64,000 bases of DNA from Siphonodentalium dalli (taxonomy: Eukaryota > Mollusca > Scaphopoda > Gadilida > Siphonodentaliidae), in assembly GCA_032622095.1 (NCBI GenBank), contig CP136062.1, positions 152,390,875-152,454,874 of the forward strand. The letters run 5' to 3'. Shown here piece after piece: positions 11,641-22,745 of the stretch. The translations under genes and the position numbers were made by a program. A model generated the notes under the pieces. That model worked only from the letters and a program-made list of their open reading frames with translations. It did not search any database and was not told the DNA's origin. Every line of letters begins with the position of its first letter. Within the stretch, counting starts at the first letter, position 1.

Positions 11641-12254
11641 GCACGATCTATCGATGTATGGACAGCATGGGCTTTTCCAACCTGTTCTTCTGAAAATAAA
11701 GTCTTATTTATTTGAACTTATTTAAAAAAACAAAATAAGCCCATATCTGCATTATTTGAATCTGGATTACTATATGAACCTAAATCGACTCACCAGGTGT
11801 ACGCTCTTTATAATATTTTTTACTGTGGCGCGCGCCGTAAACAGAATAACGGGTATAAGTCCACTATGAGCCTAAGTGCATATTTAGGGTTAATATATAT
11901 TTTTTTCTTCACGAGGATTTGTTGGCTTTAAAATAAACTTTTAAAATCCATGGCAAATTTCCAGCTGTTTTAAATATAAATGAGACAGTGGCTCTTCATT
12001 TTTACCATAGCAGTAATATACCAAAACGTAACGCTCTTTATTGTTCCATGCTGAAGAAAATCTGACTCGACTATTCTAAGATACATGAATTGAATACGTC
12101 TTTCTGTGAGAATCAGAACGTAAGATACTATGCCTTATATTTAAGCGTGACAAATGCCCCGATGCTATGAGAGTGGGCAATGCAAAATATTTGTATGCAT
12201 GGAAAATCAATTATTTTCTAAATCCCAGAAGTGGACCAAACCAAACCAAACACA
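11641..12254. other. No gene; carries CTCTTTAT motifs
   Basis: AT-rich. Contains acgctctttat at 11801 and 12031, part of a dispersed degenerate motif described in the findings. Confidence 0.5.
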
Positions 12255-12560
12255 AACTTAAGAAATTCCCAAGTCAAATAAGGGATGTGACTGTAGTACA
12301 ACTGTGTGGACGAAACCCGTCGTATATGGGTATCATTTAGCACATGCTGTGTTATTACCATACAAAAGCACAACCGAATCTGAGACAAAATTCAATTTGT
12401 TTTAAAGCCAAACAAGGGCAGTAACTCTGGTAAACATAAATGGACGAAACCTGTAATAGGTCGGTATCCTTTCCACCTAGCTGTGATATCACCTTATCAG
12501 AGCACAACTGAATCAGATTATCCGTCATAGTTATACAAGCTGAAATATTCGCACGACACA
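12255..12560 (+). repeat. M-repeat copies
   Basis: Two adjacent diverged copies (about 12255-12385 and 12412-12555) with the diagnostic gtaactctggtaaacat, ggacgaaacc, gtatcctttcc-acc and tatacaagctgaaat blocks. Same family as 2160-2725. Confidence 0.7.
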
Positions 12561-12727
12561 CATATAAGGATTAACTGTCATGTGGACTGTTTTTATGGAG
12601 ATGTAACGGTGAGGTAAGTGGACATAACTTGTATAAAACCCGAAGGGTTTTACATACAAGTTATGTCCACTTACCTCACCGTTACATCTCCATAAAAATA
12701 ATCCACATGACAGTTAATCCTTATATG
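12561..12727. repeat. Large near-perfect palindrome (81/83-bp arms)
   Basis: Arms 12561-12641 and 12645-12727 are reverse complements around a 3-bp centre (ccc-gaa-ggg), with two or three mismatches and one 2-bp indel. An extended hairpin or cruciform is possible. It directly abuts the end of the M-repeat copy, so it may be that element's end or an independent fold-back insertion. Confidence 0.95.
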
Positions 12728-13649
12728 TATATACATTTAGCGAAAAAGCCACTTTTGTAAATATATTTAAATCGAAAAGTGTATCGTGACAAGATCAGCC
12801 CAAAATACCCAATAGCACCCTTGGCAAAAGTTAATAGGAACAATTTCTCTTCATGTTGAAACCCGATGATGTATTAAGTCAATCCTGCGCGAGTCCAAAT
12901 GCGCCCAAAACATTACGCGTTCGTCTTTCCAAACCTAATGACGTATCGATGGTGTTATTAGCTTGGTGCTATGAGGCGTTACGCATTCACCGAGAAATAA
13001 CTGCAACTAGCCACGTGGGCGCCGACCAATCAGAATGCTGGATTTAGTGATGACAACACTTAGTGTGTAAATATATCCAAGTAAAAAGGGCAGTAAACCT
13101 GGTGAAAATGAATGGACGAAACCCGTAGTACGGTTGAAGATGTCACTTTCCCCAAAACCAAAGTGCTGAAGGGTATATACAGGTTTTGAAAATGAGCTGA
13201 AGGGTACACGGATTTTGAAATCTCGTTTAGTTTTCGCGTCTGCCATAATATCTTTTCAGAGAATAATTGTTTACGTTCCAAAGGAAATTAGAATGAACTA
13301 AACAGACTGCTGATAGGCGCCATACTTTCAGGAACACAGTTGAAGCAATTACGTTAGTGTGATACATGTAACAAACCAAGTGTACCACTCAGCACATTTT
13401 CAAAACAATGTATACCTTTCAGCACCTTTTTTATGTGCGAGTGGCCCCTTCAGTCATAGTATGTTGGTATCCCCCAAGCTGTGCTATCACCATACCAAAT
13501 GGCAACGGAATCCGATAACTAACGCCAGAGTTACAAGCTAAAATGTTCGGGCGGTCGGTGCCATCGGCTATAGATATATAGATAGATAGCGCTATATGTC
13601 CGAACCTCCTATACGGGGCCGGGGTCATAATAAATCCCCCCCGAGATCT
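12728..13649. other. Non-coding; two M-repeat fragments
   Basis: Short M-repeat pieces at about 13093-13140 (aatgaatggacgaaacccg) and 13445-13560. A gata-gata stretch lies at 13571-13590. Open frames here are short and unsupported. Confidence 0.5.
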
Positions 13650-13870
13650 AGCGAGGTTTGCTGACCGGACGATGACACTCGAACTGAACGAATTTAATAG
13701 AAGAATTAATTGCACATCAGAAAAACAAAAACGGTAAAGAGCTACTTACCAACAGGAACTCAGTCTCAAAGTAAAACTTCCGGAAACTCCTCAGAACATT
13801 CAACAGAGAAGAGAGAAGCTTTGTAAGCTATATTCCGTCGTTATTCCGAGCATGTGCACTTGTCACAGCA
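13650..13870 (-). repeat. Direct-repeat block, copy 2
   Basis: Partner of 11275-11640, about 2.3 kb away in the same orientation. It keeps the gctacttaccaacaggaac core, a minus-strand GTAAGTAG donor-like site. It is slightly longer at the core (cagtctcaaag versus caaag) and lacks the middle of copy 1. Confidence 0.5.
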
Positions 13871-13899
13871 CAGGCAGAATGAACAACTCAGTCAAGTAA

Positions 13900-14222
13900 A
13901 TAGACACAACAGAGCTCCGACCCTCATTAACTTTTAACGTCCAATGATCGATCAAATGTCGGCATAGGTAAAGTACCGCAACGTACGGCGTTATTATCGA
14001 ATTCGATCCGCAACGTACGGCGTTATTATCGAATTCGATAGCATGGAAGGTGTACACCACTGGTCTCTAAGAACAGGTGCGCTTTTGTCGGGAATCAATT
14101 AGAAGAGCTGTGTGTCGTCGAAAGTGATTGAGATGCATTGTATACGTAGCTAATCTGGCTCGCGGTCTTGTGCCCTGCAAGTTAATGTATATAAACACAG
14201 GGCTATGGCGTTGGTCAATTTA
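13900..14222. repeat. ~320-bp repeat block D, copy 1
   Basis: Matches 16440-16690. Landmarks are gttattatcgaattcgata, gcgcttttgtcggg, gtgattgagatgcattgta and tcttgtgccctgca. It contains an exact 32-bp tandem duplication at 13977-14008 and 14009-14040. The minus-strand open frame through it is not conserved in the partner copy. Confidence 0.8.
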
Positions 14223-14300
14223 TATTGCCCTTAAAATCACTCATATAGTCCATATGGGGGGTCCGGGCTGGGCCGGGATGGTCCGGGCTGTCAGCGTCGT
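14221..14300. repeat. GGTCCGGGCT array, copy 1
   Basis: Begins with the leader atattgcccttaaaatcact, then a short run of ggtccgggct units. The same leader plus a longer run is at 14739-14845. Confidence 0.85.
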
Positions 14301-14738
14301 TATCGGTAAACATAATCGGCGATGGCGGCATTTTGGGGCTTAATTGCCAGGCATTCGTGGGCGACTCGCCCTTGTATCTTCATGAGTGTAGTCGAGGGTA
14401 GTTCCACAACACATATGCAAGGAGTTATTAGAAGTACGAGAACATTAAGGGGGTCCGGGCTGTGAATTTGTTTATTGGGGGCACAATTTTTTAATTCTAG
14501 CTGAATCTGGGAAGTTTAGGGGTTAATAAACGACACTTCCGTTTGACCTTGACCACTCTCCGTGCGTATTTGGGTTTCATTAACACCCTCGCACATGTAT
14601 GGATACTAAAATCACACCTGAACGCAGCAGGGGCTGTCCGGGCTGTTAGCTTCATTTCAAGGCGAACATTTTCGCCGATGCCGGCATTTTGAGGGTTAAT
14701 AGCGACCCTGAGTTGGTTTCCATGACACCCCATGCACT
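14301..14738. other. Spacer between the two GGTCCGGGCT arrays
   Basis: No gene. Isolated gtccgggctg words occur at about 14453 and 14635, so the array motif is scattered through the interval. Confidence 0.5.
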
Positions 14739-14845
14739 TATATTGCCCTTAAAATCACTCATATAGTCCATATGGGGGGTCCGAGCTGGTCCGGGCTGAT
14801 CCGGGCTGGTCCGGGCTGGTCCGGGCTGGTCCGGGCGGTGTTTAG
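14739..14845. repeat. GGTCCGGGCT array, copy 2
   Basis: Same leader as 14221 followed by about seven 10-bp ggtccgggct units with one ggtccgagct and one gatccgggct variant. On the minus strand it reads as a Pro/Gly/Ala-rich peptide, which is only the repeat translated. Confidence 0.9.
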
Positions 14846-15193
14846 TCACACCGGTGTTTATTGACCAAAACGGCCAGTTGTAACAGAACAGTTCCAAAGA
14901 AGATGTACCAAGTTGAAACTGGGCGCGTTTGGGCACTATTGAGACTGATAACTGACAAATATTAGTTATAACACTAAACGCACTCAAATAGAGCCAATAC
15001 CCAGATCAATCTCAAATATAAATATAATACAAGGTACTTAATTCCGGGAATGACGATTTTTCCACATCCCCAAAATGTGTTTTAAAATAATAAATTATGA
15101 GATTGTCAGGATAATTATATTCTTGGGTCCCCCTTTGAGATACAGATCAACCACGGACGGCACAGTGGTCGAACACGACTGTCCGGTTAACCT
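14846..15193. other. No gene seen
   Basis: Unremarkable AT-rich sequence up to the Harbinger-like element. Confidence 0.5.
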
Positions 15194-15196
15194 TTA

Positions 15197-16403
15197 GGGC
15201 GCGTACACATGAAGCTGCAAAAAAATATATGCAAGAAAATATCAGGTAAAATTGCACACTGATATTTTCTTGCTGCAAAGATTACGCCCGTGAGAACGCG
15301 GCGGTTTAGACGGCGTTGATTGAGCTCAATCAGAACAGTATTAGTCATGCTGGTTCAAGTGAATTGCGTCCGGTAAATAACCTATAGTCCATTTTGGCAA
15401 TTCATAGTTTTTTTCAAATTTCCAACTGTTGACATGTATTACCGAAGTCGGTGGGATTAGCAACGTTGCTGATCTCATGCATAAAGACCGTCTGCATAAT
15501 GAGAAAGTGGTCACGTTATTTGGAAATTTGGAAATGTTATAATTTCATAGTGCTTGTATATGTGGGGTGACAAATGTTATTATGTTTTGTGGCAAATCGG
15601 ATGACCCCATCCCCATTGAGACCCCATATGAAGTTTTCAGGAGATTGTTGCTTGGTGCATGGGGCTGTGGTGTAAATTACGTTACCGAACATACATGGGT
15701 GCATGTGTGGACATGAGACCCCCGCCAACTTGGAAACAATATTAGTTGGAAATGTCACACCAACAATGGTTTGAAATTGTTCTTGTAGTCTGATTTTCAA
15801 CCATTAATGTATGTGGAATTCGTGGTTTTAGACCAACATTTGCATTTTTCCTACTTTGGTCAAATTATTGGTTTGGAATTTCTTCTAGGCCCCTCCCTCC
15901 CATGTGTCCAATCAAAATTCAAGGTATGTGAGGTACCATATGGGAAATTCAAAGACGATGGGTGGTGTGCAAATTCAATTATGTGATCTTGTGTCTTTGG
16001 CCCGATTCAAGAGGGGGTGCAGTTGGAAATCCATGGACATCCTCCGTCAGCGTAAACCCCTAAAAAAATATATATATGTCCCCACACATATCCATATAAT
16101 ATCTCAGCGATTATGTCAAACAATCCAAAATGGAATTACGAAGTCAATTGTTGAAACAGGCGATAATATTGATGGATCATAATTCATAACTCGAGTGCGT
16201 GAACGGTTACCCGCGTGTCCCTTATAGAGATTAGTTAACGGATACCGATGGCCACCAATCAATGTGAACACATATCACCAACTGGCGATAAAATATCAGC
16301 GCGCTGTCTTCGTCGGATATTTTCCGGTATTATTTATTTGATTGGTCAAGTAAGTCACATGGGGCATACCTGATATTTTCTTGCCCGCCATGTGTACGCG
16401 CCC
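15197..16403. mobile_element. PIF/Harbinger-like non-autonomous transposon
   Basis: The termini gggcgcgtacacatg (left) and cgcgtacacatggc-type (right, reverse complement) form terminal inverted repeats. After small indels they continue into caagaaaatatcaggt. Both ends are flanked by TTA (15194-15196 and 16404-16406), matching the 3-bp TWA target duplication of PIF/Harbinger elements. The left end also carries an internal reverse copy of gatattttcttg (about 15262-15274). At 1,207 bp with no transposase or Myb-like frame, it is non-autonomous. Superfamily assignment follows from termini plus TSD. Confidence 0.75.
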
Positions 16404-16439
16404 TTAACGTCTCACTGATCGATTGAGTGCCTACATAAT

Positions 16440-16805
16440 TATATAGAGTCCCACAACGTACGGAGTTATTATCGAATTCGATAGAATGGAAGGTGTATAC
16501 GACAGGCTTCTAATGTTTTCTAAGAACATGTGCGCTTTTGTCGGGGATCAATTAGAAGGGCGCTGTGTTGTCGAAAGTGATTGAGATGCATTGTATACGT
16601 GGCTAATCGAGCTGGCGGTCTTGTGCCCTGCAGTTTAATGCATATGTACCTATATACGGGTATAGCGTTGGTCAATATTCATCCATACCGTTGTCGTGTA
16701 ACATGTACTGCGTTATTATCGATATAACGGAAGGTGTACACTGCGGGCCTCTAATTTTTCTGAAGAACATGTGCTCGTTTATCGGGGAGGTGTCGTGGAC
16801 AGTGA
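16440..16805. repeat. Repeat block D, copy 2 and partial copy 3
   Basis: 16440-16690 matches 13900-14222 in the same orientation. A shorter third piece (about 16690-16800: tgcgttattatcgatata, aaggtgtacac, gaagaacatgtgctcg) follows in tandem. The Harbinger-like element lies between copies 1 and 2. Confidence 0.75.
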
Positions 16806-18279
16806 TGGGATAGGATAGGATATTTTATTTAAATATACACAAATTAATGCATGATACATTTGACAAATATTACATTGTATATTCGAGGGGCGGCATAGTC
16901 AGGCTAGACTGTCTTACTGCCGCCCCCTTAAAGATGAAAAGATGTTACGATAGGCGGTCAAGATTCATTGTACAATGCACGGCTAAATAATGATGTATCT
17001 CACAATGGTTGCATTTAACTGGATTATATGCATGGAGGGTATACGTCTAGATAAATCGATTATTGATTACTCGATGGTTTGTCTCTTTCTTCTCAGTGGG
17101 ATGTTCCTTGAAAGTCGAGTAGGAATGTGCTGAGTGAGGTTGTGGATTGCGATATAGGGGAAGTCACTTATTGACGAGCTACCACACAGTCGGGACATCT
17201 TTGATTGTTGCATTTAATTGTTGCAGCATATTTTTTAATGCAGTCGGCATGTAAACGCCGTTTGAATGTGTGTCTGGATTGGAATGATGTAAATTCGTTA
17301 TCTAAGTTGTTCCATATAGTTGGATAAGAATGGAATGGTAGTTGTTGGGACCAAGATATTCTTGTTTTTTTTTTAAATAGTGGGTGCTTTTGCCGGGTGT
17401 TTGGTCCGGTTTTGCGTTTCGTAAACATGTCGGTGAATGATTCTATTAAGCGCATATAATACCAATCATGCATGAAAACAGCCGCTTGCACTTTGTGGAT
17501 GATGTAGATTTTGAGTATATTTTCTTTTCTAAAAAGAGGTTCTGTGTGGCTTCTATATTTCTTATTACATAAAACTCGTATCGCGCGTTTTTGAAGCATG
17601 AATAATTTTTTTTACCGCTGGGACGTGTCCCCATATTTGAACACCGTAGACAAGATGGCTTTGTATTAGAGCATAATATAATGTTTTAAGTGCGCTACCA
17701 GGAAATAAGTGTTTAACTTTATTGATGTGGTATATGGCATTCACCATTTTAGAACAAACAGAGGACACATGTTTTTTGAAGGTCAGGTTTTCATCTATAT
17801 TGATTCCTAAGAATTTTGTGGAGGATTCGTGCTCAAGATTTCCTATCTTATTTAGTTCCGTATTATTTAAGTAAACCTTTATGAAGTTCCATTTGTCATC
17901 ATTGTTCTCTGGGTGTATTAGCATATAGTTGCTTTTTTTTAGTATTGATCACTAACTTATTGCTACAGCACCAAGCGAATATGTTGCGTAACTCATTATT
18001 CACATAACTTTCTACAAGGACGCCATTTTTTCCACCAGTTACTAGAGTCGTATCGTCCGCGTATGATAAGATATCCATGGTTGTCGAATTGGACATATCG
18101 TTAACGTAAATTAAGAAAATTATCGGTCCCAGTATTGAACCCTGGGGCACTCCACACGTCACTTCCGTTAATTTAGATTTGGTACCATTGAGTTCAACAT
18201 ATTGCCTTCTATTTTGCAGATAGCTCTGAAACCATGAGTATGCTGTACCCCGTATGCCATAGTGATCTAGTTTATCCAT
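16806..18279 (-). pseudogene. 5'-truncated LINE retrotransposon (RT C-terminal half)
   Basis: Three overlapping minus-strand frames (17899-18279, 17565-17924, 17168-17599) read in order as one non-LTR reverse transcriptase. The first has GVPQGSILGP and the catalytic YADD box. The second has KFLGINIDENLTFKKH and LVYGVQIWG. The third has a C-terminal tail with WNNLDNE and a CNNQRCPDC cysteine cluster, ending in TAA at 17168. Frame changes coincide with A8 runs (T8 at 17606-17613 and 17933-17940). The 3' UTR has a stem-loop (16887-16926) and ends in three GGATA-type repeats at about 16808-16822. The endonuclease and N-terminal RT are missing. Related by sequence to the LINE at 52.2-55.7 kb; Jockey/CR1-like, clade not resolved. 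Confidence 0.85.
16887..16926 (-). other. LINE 3' UTR stem-loop
   Basis: The 8-bp arms ggggcggc and gccgcccc enclose a ~24-nt loop, shortly before the short tandem tail of the LINE. A 3'-end hairpin is what several LINE clades use for RT recognition. That role is inferred. Confidence 0.5.
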
Positions 18280-18557
18280 CTATATTGATTCCTAAGAATT
18301 TTGTGGAGGATTCGTGCTCAAGATTTCCTATCTTATTTAGTTCCGTATTATTTAAGTAAACCTTTATGAAGTTCCATTTGTCATCATTGTTCTCTGGGTG
18401 TATTAGCATATAGTTGCTTTTTTAGTATTGATCACTAACTTATTGCTACAGCACCAAGCGAATATGTTGCGTAACTCATTATTCACATAACTTTCTACAA
18501 GGACGCCATTTTTTCCACCAGTTACTAGAGTCGTATCGTCCGCGTATGATAAGATAT
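18277..18557 (-). repeat. Duplicated LINE RT segment
   Basis: A second copy of 17792-18074 (offset 485, falling to 483 after a 2-bp T-run difference), nearly identical. It lies directly 5' of the LINE in the LINE's own orientation. It repeats the YADD-containing segment, then changes to unrelated flank at 18558. This looks like a template-switch or repair duplication at a truncated LINE 5' junction. Confidence 0.9.
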
Positions 18558-19180
18558 GCAAATTGAATTTATTTGATTGAACAATGTGTGTGTACCAGTG
18601 TATACCATGATATGACATGTGCCGGTTCATTAATGTGTTTCAGAATAAAAAATGTCGATAATATAAGACTTATAAATTATCTGCTTAATTTCTTTTATTT
18701 GTATTTATCATAACTTATTATCCCAAACCAGCAATCAACATTGTGGGGTATATGTTAACAACAATAAACGAATTTGAAACGCCAACTACAACTTTTCCCC
18801 GACTCGGACTATAACTTTTAGCATATTCCGTTATCGAATCCATGTGAAACATCCGCCTTCTGGTTTACAATTTTTCGGGCTTTTTAAACCCGTTTTCATT
18901 TGTCACATCTGCTTGTTCGTGCATTATTCGCAGCATATAATTATGTGTGTAATTCTTTTGTGTGCATAAATGATTAGCTATAGACTGTTTTAATTCATTT
19001 ACATGTTAGACATAACGCTTAATTATCACAACATATCATGTGAAGACAATGAAGAGATCTGATTGCGAATTTAAGGACTAACGCAGGCAAAGCGGTATTC
19101 ACTATTCTGTATTCGTGTAATGATATTGTCAGTATTGACTTGCGAAGTATTACCGTGGAAATTGATTGACTCGAATAAGT
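18558..19180. other. No gene seen
   Basis: AT-rich flank without features. Confidence 0.5.
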
Positions 19181-19694
19181 GATTGGCTGCGGACACACGT
19201 ATCACAGTAGCGATGGCTTAGTAGGTGTGACAATTAATTATGGTGCAATTTTGGTGACAATTGGTCGTCATATTCCTGTGCCATAGCGAGACATGTCGCC
19301 CGCCGCACATTCACACAATGAGTCTTTTCCAAGCTCTATCAGCGTCGAGATCGACATCTCAATGATTTATCAACAGAATGTCTTGTCGCTGTTGATCGTT
19401 ACTCAATACGCAATGTTATATTTTTAATGCTAACACACAAGACAATTCTGGACGATCGGTCGTGCAATTTTATGTATCGTAGAGAATACAATGTGGTTAA
19501 ACGTAATGAGTAGAGATCAACCTTGGTGAAACTCAATGGGTTAATTGGTCAGTCGACTCACTGTGCGAATATGCGGCGCGCGACACGACTCCCTATGGCA
19601 TATAAATTATGTTGACCAATTGTCACCAAACTCTACCATAATTAATTGTCACACCTACTATGCCATCGCTACTGTGGTACGTGTGTCCCCAATC
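19181..19694. mobile_element. Fold-back MITE with ~85-bp terminal inverted repeats
   Basis: 19181-19268 (gattgg...cacacg, cagtagcgatggc, ggtgtgacaattaattatgg) is the reverse complement of about 19608-19694 with few differences. The 514-bp unit has no coding capacity. I see no clean target duplication, so the ends may be off by a few bases. Confidence 0.75.
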
Positions 19695-21849
19695 AATAGC
19701 ACTGACTGACAATGGGAGCGAGCAACAATTACCAGGATGACTTACTGAATTTGTCACAAAGCTAGAAAGGTTCCAGCGCTGATCGACATACAGATGCAAT
19801 ATGGACTCATCGGCTCTGTCCTGACCTACAATGGCAACATGTATTTACTAGCCAGTATATGATACGGAGGGTCGGTGACTTTGTCACAATGCAGAAAGTA
19901 TGTGAAAGTGGAAACTGACAGTTAGTTCCATTCTGAACTACTCGGCCCTGAGTCCTGAAGTACATGTACATGTACTAGCCAGTACACGATACGGATTATT
20001 GAGTATGTGACTGGCGCAGCGCCAATCACCAGTGTCAATGTCATGAGAGTCGAGATACCAGCTGTATAGAAGTGGCAAACAAACATGGCAAATGCTGTGA
20101 AATTGATTAGTGCATCATGTAACACGATCATACAATTCCATCTTCAATCATTACGACATTAAAATCGAGACCGTCAGTCTGAAATCAACCAGACGGTGAT
20201 AGTGTGATGTTTAGATTCATTTGAATTATTTACTAGTATTAAATATCATGAGTTTATGTTTAAATCAATGATTAACACCGAGTAGTCAATGTATATACAC
20301 CGGTACGCGGTAACCACAGTTTGTCAGTAACAGGTCCGGCACAATTTGAATTCAATTATTTAAATATATTCAATTATCATAATTATTCATGGAGCCTCTG
20401 AAAACTTAAAATCGATCAAATTTGACAATAATCAAAATATAAAAATCCACAAGAGAATCAGCTGCTTTTACGAGAATCAAACTAAGAATCATGATTCTGA
20501 TTCTCGTATCATGTTAAGCCTTGCATGATGTACATGTGCATACTAGTACGGTACGGTCTATTCAGGCATCTTTGAGTATTTTTAAAGCTGATTAACTCTG
20601 TCAAAGGTTTATATTATTATAATCTTATACACATTTTAATATGCCTATGCATTCTATTAAGTGAGACGATTCCATACGTAGCAAAACAGCGAACGTGAAG
20701 TTTACATATACCGGTATATTGTTGTCAGGTTTTTACTATAATAGTAGAATTTTCAGGCAGAGTCAGACTTGAGTAATGACATATTGTAGTAAAACTAGCC
20801 GGATAACTGCACCGGCACAATTCGAGGACGGGAAACTATACTGGCCGGAGCTGTGACAAGAAACGCACCCGTCTCGTTCTGATCAGACCAAATCCAGAAG
20901 CCAATCTACGAAGACGTATTTCTACCTTTATTATTGCTGTATCCAGATAAATCGTATGTTTCCTGATGTATTATTCGTGAGTATGTTTATTCTTCTGTAT
21001 TATATTGTATGCTGTTACCGCCAAATTATACAATACTATTAGAATATACATGTACTTGCACGAACATTATATTGTGTATTTTGGAGCGAAAACCGCCATG
21101 TGGCTTTAATTCAAACATGACCAACGATGTCTGCGGTAGAGATACGGATAACAACAGAACCCACACCAATCAAGTGTCTCTTGGTGGATAGAGACAGACG
21201 AACGGAGGCCATTTCTATATTTGTTTATGGGGAAAAACTATACAACAAGCTATATTTAAAGGCACGGGCAGCGTTCGTTGCAGAAATATTCATATTTGTT
21301 CCAATCGACATCAACAGAAGGAATATTAAAATATATATATGGATTTGTTCATATGCTAAACATAATCAGCGCTTAAATAGTATATTGTCGCCACGACGTA
21401 CGATGGTGTACGTAAGCAAGAGCCTGCTCATGTTACAGAAGTTTTGCTTCTGTTTACATAACACAGCGCAATACTGCTGGTTAATCACACACATGATATA
21501 AACGCTCTTTATTATTTCCATATCAGGAAAACAGTAACAAACAACGCTCTTTATGTTTACCATATCCGGATCTAAACAAAAGCCAGGTTCTGTAACGTTT
21601 TTTGCTTTTGTTTACATAATAAAGGAAAAACATTTGACAATAAATTAACATACTGTTTATGCCATACTTCCGATTGGTATAAGAACAAAGTCTGTCTGTA
21701 TTTTACTATTATTTCTGTGTACGGCGTGTTTTGACGGAGGTGAATATTTTAACAGCATACCCACCGCCAATGCCGCCCGTATCTTTAAGAAATGACTTTC
21801 AGATCGATTGGAGTTTATTGGATTTTTACCGACAGTAATTAAACAACTT
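19695..21849. other. Non-coding stretch
   Basis: No supported gene. There is a ~25-bp direct repeat around tactagccagta at about 19848 and 19972. Two adjacent degenerate copies of the CTCTTTAT-CCATATCAGGAAAA motif lie at 21501-21570. Open frames (for example 21127-21501) show no recognisable domain. Confidence 0.5.
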
Positions 21850-22094
21850 TGTTAATTACTCTGTTCAAAACCAATTACCCCAATCGATCTGCTAGTCATT
21901 GATTATAATCAAATACCAGTCATTCCTTATAATACTATACCAGTACATTTTAATAGAACGTTAATAATTTAACTTTTCAAAACCACGAAAACAATTGTCA
22001 GTAACATATTTGTTCAAATTCCAACAGTCTCCAATAACAACAAGCAGCGAACCCGTGCACACGATCGGCTTAAAGTGACGTAGACGTTTCCGTT

Positions 22095-22144
22095 GTTCAT
22101 AAACCAATAACTGAAGTGTTGACTTCAGTTATTGGTTTATGAAC
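22095..22144. repeat. Perfect palindrome in inverted element copy
   Basis: Arms 22095-22117 and 22122-22144 are identical to the arms at 4599-4648. Only the 4-bp loop differs (gttg here, cgac there). Confidence 0.9.
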
Positions 22145-22149
22145 ATCGG

Positions 22150-22393
22150 AAACGTTCATGTAAACCGTATGACGAAATGTACTGATTCCTACTGGCGCTA
22201 AACGTTCACATAAACCGTATGGCGAAATGTACTGATTCCTACGGGCGCTAAACGTTCACATAAACCGTATGACGAAATGTACTGATTCCTACGGGCGCTA
22301 AACGTTCACATAAACCGTATGACGAAATATACTGATTCCTATACGGGCGCTAAACGTTCACATAAACCGTATGGCGAAATGTACTGATTCCTA
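22150..22393. repeat. 50-bp minisatellite (part 1)
   Basis: About five units of aaccgtatgacgaaatgtac, tgattcctacgggcgctaaa, cgttcacata. The array is interrupted at 22393 by a transposon and continues for two units at 25299-25395, so the original array had about seven units. Confidence 0.9.
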
Positions 22394-22429
22394 CACTGCA
22401 AAAAATAATTTCCTATAAACGCGTTTGAT

Positions 22430-22745
22430 TAAAAACACCTGAGAGACACACTTATAAGACATGTGGTCTGTTTTAGTAAAAACACACGTGTTTTATAATT
22501 AAAGCACCAGTGTTTATATAAAAACATGTCACAGTGTTTTATAATAAGCACTCCATCCAATTATGAATAAACACCAGTGTTTATATAAAAACACGTCATA
22601 GTGTTTTAAAATCAACACTCTATCCGATTATGAATAAACACTAGTGTTTATATTAAAACATGTCATAGCGTTTTATAATAAACACACAACGTGTTGATTT
22701 TCCAGACACACTTTATAAACACTATGACGTGTTTATTATTATGAA
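22430..22745. repeat. Left subterminal palindrome array
   Basis: Repeated words of the type taaacactagtgttta (perfect 16-bp palindrome), aacaccagtgtttata and aaacatgtcatagtgtt, spaced 40-60 bp apart with alternating halves. The likely role is transposase binding or hairpin formation; this is inferred from position only. Confidence 0.75.

Noticed and set aside
14652..14987. Collagen-like Pro/Gly-rich protein
   Set aside because: Translation of the GGTCCGGGCT array, with no Gly-X-Y continuity outside it.
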